A stretch of DNA of 64,000 nt from Thalassospira sp. ER-Se-21-Dark (GTDB taxonomy: Bacteria; Pseudomonadota; Alphaproteobacteria; Rhodospirillales; Thalassospiraceae), in assembly GCF_017922435.1 (NCBI RefSeq), contig NZ_VDEZ01000002.1:372001-436000 (forward strand), written 5' to 3'. Position numbers and translations under genes: made by a program. The notes beneath the pieces were generated by a model. The model was given only the letters and a program-made list of their open reading frames with translations. It was not told the origin of the DNA and ran no database searches. How positions within the stretch are numbered: position 1 is the stretch's first letter; every line of letters starts with the position of its first letter. Below, one piece after another: positions 62,745-64,000 of this stretch.

Positions 62745-63857
62745 TTATTCTTTGACCGTGTTGCCATCATTGGTTTCGCTGACGGCGGCATTAAGGTGAT
62801 AAAGCGATTCACGGATCACCTGGGGCCCGAGATCCTTGGTGATGAAGACAATTTTGGACCGGTGGTCGTCACTTGGCCATGCGGGCAGCGATGCGGGTGG
62901 GTGGAAAACATGCTGCACGGCATGAATGGCGACAGGCGCATCTTCGCCAACCAGATTAAGGATGCCCTTTACGCGCAACAGGCTTTCGCCGCGCATCTGG
63001 GTAAAGATTTCGGCCCAGGTGACAAAGGCATCCCAATGGATCGGTTCGTCAAAGGTGATGCAAAATGACCGGATGTGGTCGTCATGGCGGTTGACGTCGT
63101 GGCTGTGATCATGATGGTCTTGATGCTCGTGATCGTCGTGATGATGTGCATGGTCATCGCCATGCTGTTGATAGGCTTCATCACGCAGCCATTTCTGCAC
63201 ATCCATGCTTTTGGTCGCCGGATCATACAGCCCGGCATTAAACAGTTTTGAAACCGCAATGTCGCCATTGACCACCGGATAGATCGGGGCGGCCGGATTG
63301 AGTGCGCGCAGGCGGGTTTCAAGTACGGTGCGCGTCGCCTCATCGGCCAGATCGGCCTTGGTCATCAGGATGCGGTCGGCAACAGCGGCCTGCTTGACAC
63401 TTTCGGGATGATTATCAAGCTGGCCTGCGCCATGGATAGCATCGACCGTGGTCACCACGCTATCAAGGCGGAACTTGGTGGTCAGAAGCGGGTCGGTCAT
63501 CAGGGTGTGCAGGATCGGGGCCGGGTCGGCAAGGCCGGTGGTTTCAATGATCACCCGATCAAATTCCGGGATTTCACCGCGCGTGCGTTTGACAAACAAA
63601 TCACGCAGACCCGAAATCAGATCACCGCGCACCGAACAGCAAATGCAGCCGGAATTGAGCAGCACCACATCTTCGGAAACTTCGCGCACCAGAAGATGAT
63701 CCAGCCCGATTTCACCGAACTCGTTAATCAGCACCGCCGTCTTATCCATGCCATCCTGTGTCAGCAGGACATTCAAAAGCGTGGTCTTGCCACTGCCGAG
63801 AAAGCCGGTGATGACAGTTGTGGCGATGCGGTCAAACTGTTCGTTGGAAAGGGCCAT
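62745..63857 (-). CDS. COG0523 (CobW/ZNG1-like) GTPase metallochaperone
   Basis: The 370-residue protein has Walker A GFLGSGKTTLLN, the metal site NSGCICCSVRG (C-x-C-C), and the G-domain motif MTKADLAD. A His/Asp-rich loop (about residues 235-260, alternating HDDH, HHD and HSHD) precedes the CobW C-terminal domain. Such proteins deliver zinc or cobalt to client enzymes, with GTP hydrolysis driving transfer; zinc is favoured by the His-rich loop. ATG 63857 is chosen over TTG 63863. It is followed upstream by a truncated gene on the same strand. Confidence 0.85.
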   Translation of the reverse strand: MALSNEQFDRIATTVITGFLGSGKTTLLNVLLTQDGMDKTAVLINEFGEIGLDHLLVREVSEDVVLLNSGCICCSVRGDLISGLRDLFVKRTRGEIPEFDRVIIETTGLADPAPILHTLMTDPLLTTKFRLDSVVTTVDAIHGAGQLDNHPESVKQAAVADRILMTKADLADEATRTVLETRLRALNPAAPIYPVVNGDIAVSKLFNAGLYDPATKSMDVQKWLRDEAYQQHGDDHAHHHDDHEHQDHHDHSHDVNRHDDHIRSFCITFDEPIHWDAFVTWAEIFTQMRGESLLRVKGILNLVGEDAPVAIHAVQHVFHPPASLPAWPSDDHRSKIVFITKDLGPQVIRESLYHLNAAVSETNDGNTVKE

Positions 63858-63903
63858 GATCAATCAGGTCTTTTGCACTGGGCGTGGGATTTGGGGCGGG
63901 GGC

Positions 63904-64000
63904 CTATTTCTTGCCGTAAAGTTCTTCGGTCGAAATTTCCGGTTCGGAAATCACGACTTCCTTGCCATCGCGGGCGGCGAAATAGAAACAGTTGCGCCGT
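63904..64000 (-). CDS. C-terminal end of an unidentified protein (truncated by window edge)
   Basis: The minus-strand frame runs from the right edge to TAG at 63904-63906. The visible 31 residues end in FAARDGKEVVISEPEISTEE and LYGKK. The hydrophobic-aromatic start and acidic tail do not identify a family. It lies 46 bases upstream of the COG0523 gene on the same strand, so the two may form one operon. Confidence 0.45.
   Translation of the reverse strand, partial: RRNCFYFAARDGKEVVISEPEISTEELYGKK

Noticed and set aside
1..64000. CRISPR array, rRNA operon or insertion sequence
   Set aside because: No regularly spaced repeats, no rRNA-like stretches and no transposase-like frames were seen on either strand.

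Overview
The window reads as a chromosomal segment of a free-living, motile, Gram-negative alphaproteobacterium. Supporting signs are a class I PHA synthase, a MotA/MotB pair next to a chemoreceptor, a short NDUFS4-type complex I accessory protein, an alphaproteobacterial-type LexA-like box in front of dinB, and GC-rich codon use. The gene set and protein style suggest the marine Rhodospirillales, most likely a Thalassospira-like organism; that placement is inference. No rRNA operon, CRISPR array, prophage or recognisable transposase is visible.

Layout. 1-3100: tail of a membrane protein, a hotdog thioesterase, the rplM-rpsI ribosomal operon and an FMN-dependent L-lactate dehydrogenase. 3480-11280: an accessory, more AT-rich block for surface-glycan synthesis. 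A leftward operon (3-aminosugar transaminase fdtB, a family 2 glycosyltransferase, 3,4-ketoisomerase fdtA) faces away from a rightward operon (ATP-grasp enzyme, HAD phosphatase, methyltransferase, glycosyltransferase-like protein). 11290-28900: core metabolism and envelope genes (argC, gamma carbonic anhydrase, di-haem peroxidase, phaC, an OmpA-type lipoprotein, alaC, hom, glpX, a YegD-like Hsp70, a PrxQ-type peroxiredoxin, recJ). 28970-33555: an MFS transporter, three identical tandem tRNA-Glu genes, dinB and a degenerate EAL-like protein. 33888-43629: a lipoprotein with three SHOCT-like repeats and a SPOR domain, a SAM hydrolase, an MBL hydrolase, motB-motA, a chemoreceptor carrying a haem c motif in its periplasmic domain, small unknown proteins, apt and a Panacea-domain protein. 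43661-58219: ChaN-like protein, metC, a highly structured 270-bp palindromic element, a FAD oxidoreductase, a DMT exporter, an MBL lipase-like protein, thiZXY behind a TPP riboswitch, an oddly arranged CoA transferase divergent from an HTH-citrate synthase, an alpha/beta hydrolase, and a deacetylase coupled to a DUF192 protein. 58382-64000: tRNA-Pro, complex I accessory subunit, tRNA-Arg followed by an AT-richer lipoprotein gene, a YitT membrane protein, an aldo-keto reductase, a COG0523 metallochaperone GTPase and a truncated gene.

How the genes fit together. fdtA and fdtB would turn dTDP-4-keto-6-deoxyglucose into a dTDP-3-amino sugar, which the neighbouring transferases could place on a surface glycan. 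thiZXY would import a thiamine precursor when TPP is low. motA/motB and the haem-type receptor point to redox- or gas-responsive swimming. alaC, hom, argC and metC are separate amino-acid genes rather than one pathway. The least explained items are the palindromic element (45992-46258), the ATP-grasp/HAD/methyltransferase operon, the haem c chemoreceptor, the rearranged CoA transferase with its citrate-synthase neighbour, and the triple-SHOCT lipoprotein.
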